Origin: Myxococcus stipitatus DSM 14675
GTDB lineage: Bacteria; Myxococcota; Myxococcia; Myxococcales; Myxococcaceae
Direction of reading: 5' to 3'
Assembly (NCBI RefSeq): GCF_000331735.1
Contig: NC_020126.1
Location: 1,674,001 to 1,738,000, forward strand
DNA length: 64,000 nt
The notes under the pieces were generated by a model. That model did not search any database. It had not been told where the DNA came from and saw nothing but the letters and a program-made list of their open reading frames with translations. Numbering within the stretch: position 1 is the stretch's first letter; every line of letters begins with the position of its first letter. Positions 62,724 through 64,000 of the stretch are shown piece after piece. The position numbers and the translations under genes are program-made.

Positions 62724-63098
62724 CTACCAGTCGCCCTTGCCGCGGAGGGTCTTCTTCTCCGACGTGCGCTTCTTCCCCTCGAGCCGTCGGCGCTTGGCGC
62801 CCGCGGAGGGACGGGTGGGGCGGCGGACCTTGGGGACGAACGTGAGGGCCTTCAAGCCCTCGCGCAGGCGCTCCAGGGCCACGCCCTTGTTCTGGACCTG
62901 GCTGCGCCGCTCCGTCGCCGTGACGGACAGCTCCGTGGCGCCGTGGGTGAGGCGCACGCCGCTGGCGGTGGTGTTGCGGTGCTGGCCGCCCGGGCCGGAG
63001 GCGATGAAGTAGTCCACCTCGCACGTCTTGAGCAGGGCCTCGTCGTCGAGCGCGAGGGCCTCTAGTGCGGCTTGGCGGCGTGTGGGTGAGGTCGTCAT
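62724..63098 (-). CDS. Release-factor-like GGQ protein (ribosome rescue type)
   Basis: The 124-residue protein carries the GGQ peptidyl-tRNA hydrolysis motif of class I release factors (ASGPGGQHRNTTASGVRL, about residues 33-50) and lacks codon-recognition domains. A basic C-terminal tail (about 95-124; KRRRLEGKKRTSEKKTL) resembles the ArfB/YaeJ tail that probes an empty mRNA channel. His replaces Asn after GGQ, so it is not a standard ArfB. The ATG at 63098 follows CAGGA by 9 nt. It probably frees stalled ribosomes. In the 217 nt between this gene and pilY1 I see only the sigma-54 candidate. Confidence 0.88.
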   Translation of the reverse strand: MTTSPTRRQAALEALALDDEALLKTCEVDYFIASGPGGQHRNTTASGVRLTHGATELSVTATERRSQVQNKGVALERLREGLKALTFVPKVRRPTRPSAGAKRRRLEGKKRTSEKKTLRGKGDW

Positions 63099-63353
63099 GG
63101 CGTTTTCCTGAAAGGTAGCCCTCGACGCGGTGCCCGTGCACCGACTGACTGCGACCGCCCGTCTCGCCGCCGGTCCCTCGGGGGCTGCGCTCCGCGCCTC
63201 CCAGGGGCTCTCGGATTGAGGGGGCGATAGTGTCATTTTGATATGGACAGACCTTTAGTGGGGTTGCTTGTTCAGTAATTACAGTGGGTTGGGTATTGGC
63301 CCGGGCGTTGCTCTAGGAGGAGTCACACGCGGTTGAGCTTCAGGAGAACGAAC

Positions 63354-63893
63354 ATGACCCTCAAGACCTGGCAGCTGGATGCGACGCACACGACGGTGGG
63401 CTTCATGGTCCGCCACATGGTGGTGGCCAAGGTGCACGGCCGCTTCACGCGCTTCGAGGGGAAGGTGGTGGTGCCGGGGGATGACCTCGCGCAGGGCTCG
63501 GTGGAGGTGAAGATCGACGCGTCGAGCATCGACACGGGTGTGGAGCAGCGTGACAACCACCTGCGCTCGCCGGACTTCTTCGACGCGAGCGCCTTCCCGA
63601 AGCTCATCTTCCGCAGCAAGCGCGTGCAGGACGCGGGCAAGGGCCACTACCGCGTGGTGGGCGACCTGACGATTCGCGACGTCACGCGCGAGGTGGTGCT
63701 GGAGACGGAGCTGCTCGGGAAGGTGAAGGACCCGTGGGGCAACGAGCGGCTGGCCTTCCAGGCGAGCACGAGCATCGACCGCAAGGACTTCGGCCTCTCG
63801 TGGAACCAGGCGCTGGAGGCAGGCGGGCTGTTGGTGGGGGAGCGTGTGGATATCTCCCTGGACGTCCAAGCGGTGGCCGAGAAGGCCGCGTGA
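63354..63893 (+). CDS. YceI-family lipid/isoprenoid-binding protein
   Basis: The 179-residue protein matches YceI: WQLDATHTTVGFMVRHMVVAKVHGRFTRF at the start, then SIDTGVEQRDNHLRSPDFFDA and FGLSWNQALEAGGLLVGERVDI at the end. The family forms a lipocalin-like barrel that binds polyisoprenoid or amide-like lipids. No signal peptide is present, so a cytosolic location is likely. ATG at 63354 has a strong ribosome-binding site (CAGGAGAACG). The 255 nt upstream contain an AT-rich segment (63225-63290) that probably holds the promoter. A possible lipoprotein gene overlaps its stop. Confidence 0.93.
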   Translation: MTLKTWQLDATHTTVGFMVRHMVVAKVHGRFTRFEGKVVVPGDDLAQGSVEVKIDASSIDTGVEQRDNHLRSPDFFDASAFPKLIFRSKRVQDAGKGHYRVVGDLTIRDVTREVVLETELLGKVKDPWGNERLAFQASTSIDRKDFGLSWNQALEAGGLLVGERVDISLDVQAVAEKAA

Positions 63894-64000
63894 AGGAGCG
63901 GGCGGCGGGCCGTCCGCTGACTCGCAGGTCCGTGCTGGTGGGCGGCATGGCGATGGGGTGCACGGGCCGAACCCCGGTTGATGCAGCTGAGTTGCAAATA
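63890..64000 (+). CDS. N-terminus of a probable exported lipoprotein (truncated by window edge)
   Basis: A GTG overlapping the YceI stop (GTGA) opens a frame of 37 codons that runs off the window. The sequence has a basic N-region, a twin-arginine-like LTRRSVLVGG and a lipobox-like MAMGC, so a Tat- or Sec-exported lipoprotein is likely. Nothing can be said about its function. Confidence 0.45.
   Translation, partial: MKERAAGRPLTRRSVLVGGMAMGCTGRTPVDAAELQI

Overview
The window is GC-rich, densely packed bacterial chromosome. Its lipoproteins carry proline/aspartate-rich linkers, and it has a sigma-54 activator fused to an FHA domain, an N-terminally extended HflX, a PilY1/minor-pilin operon and a large NRPS/PKS locus. 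Together these suggest a myxobacterium of the Myxococcus/Corallococcus type. The species cannot be fixed from this sequence alone. I see no tRNA, rRNA, CRISPR array, insertion sequence or phage gene, and no gene-free stretch longer than 300 bases.

Layout. 1-18 kb holds mostly single genes: secreted and lipid-anchored proteins, an M15-type peptidase, an FHA-sigma-54 activator, a tandem amidohydrolase, a class I methyltransferase, a two-component system, a beta-propeller/cytochrome-peroxidase fusion, gpsA and an MFS exporter. 18-43 kb is a biosynthetic locus. 43-64 kb returns to core genes: hflX, proB, a pair of WYL regulators followed by a membrane FHA protein, a phospholipase-D/cardiolipin-synthase-like enzyme, acnA, an HD hydrolase, a pilX-pilW-pilV-pilY1 operon, a GGQ rescue factor and a YceI protein.

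The biosynthetic locus is the main point of interest. A tightly coupled minus-strand operon (25.5 to 18.0 kb) encodes a split transketolase, LysX-, LysY-, LysZ- and LysK-type enzymes, a sulfotransferase and a divergent short-chain dehydrogenase. LysX/Z/Y/K normally work on glutamate or aminoadipate attached to the amino-group carrier protein LysW. The combination with a two-subunit transketolase and a sulfotransferase is known from actinobacterial pathways to azabicyclic or aziridine amino acids (vazabitide, azinomycin, ficellomycin). I infer that this operon makes a chain-extended, hydroxylated and sulfate-activated, possibly cyclised amino acid. No LysW carrier, aminotransferase or obvious aziridine-forming enzyme is visible, so the product may differ from the known ones.

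Divergently, an acyl-adenylating ligase, a free carrier protein and a 3,760-residue NRPS (C-A-T, C-A-T, C-T, C-A-T) would build the peptide. A convergent KS-AT-T-TE gene would add one unreduced malonate-type unit and release the product. The NRPS and PKS genes end on the same CTAG tetranucleotide. The first adenylation domain has a proline-like pocket with two changes, which suits a cyclic amino acid. The third module has no adenylation domain, and the condensation domains on either side share a recent 728-bp duplication. The MFS gene abutting the operon is a candidate exporter.
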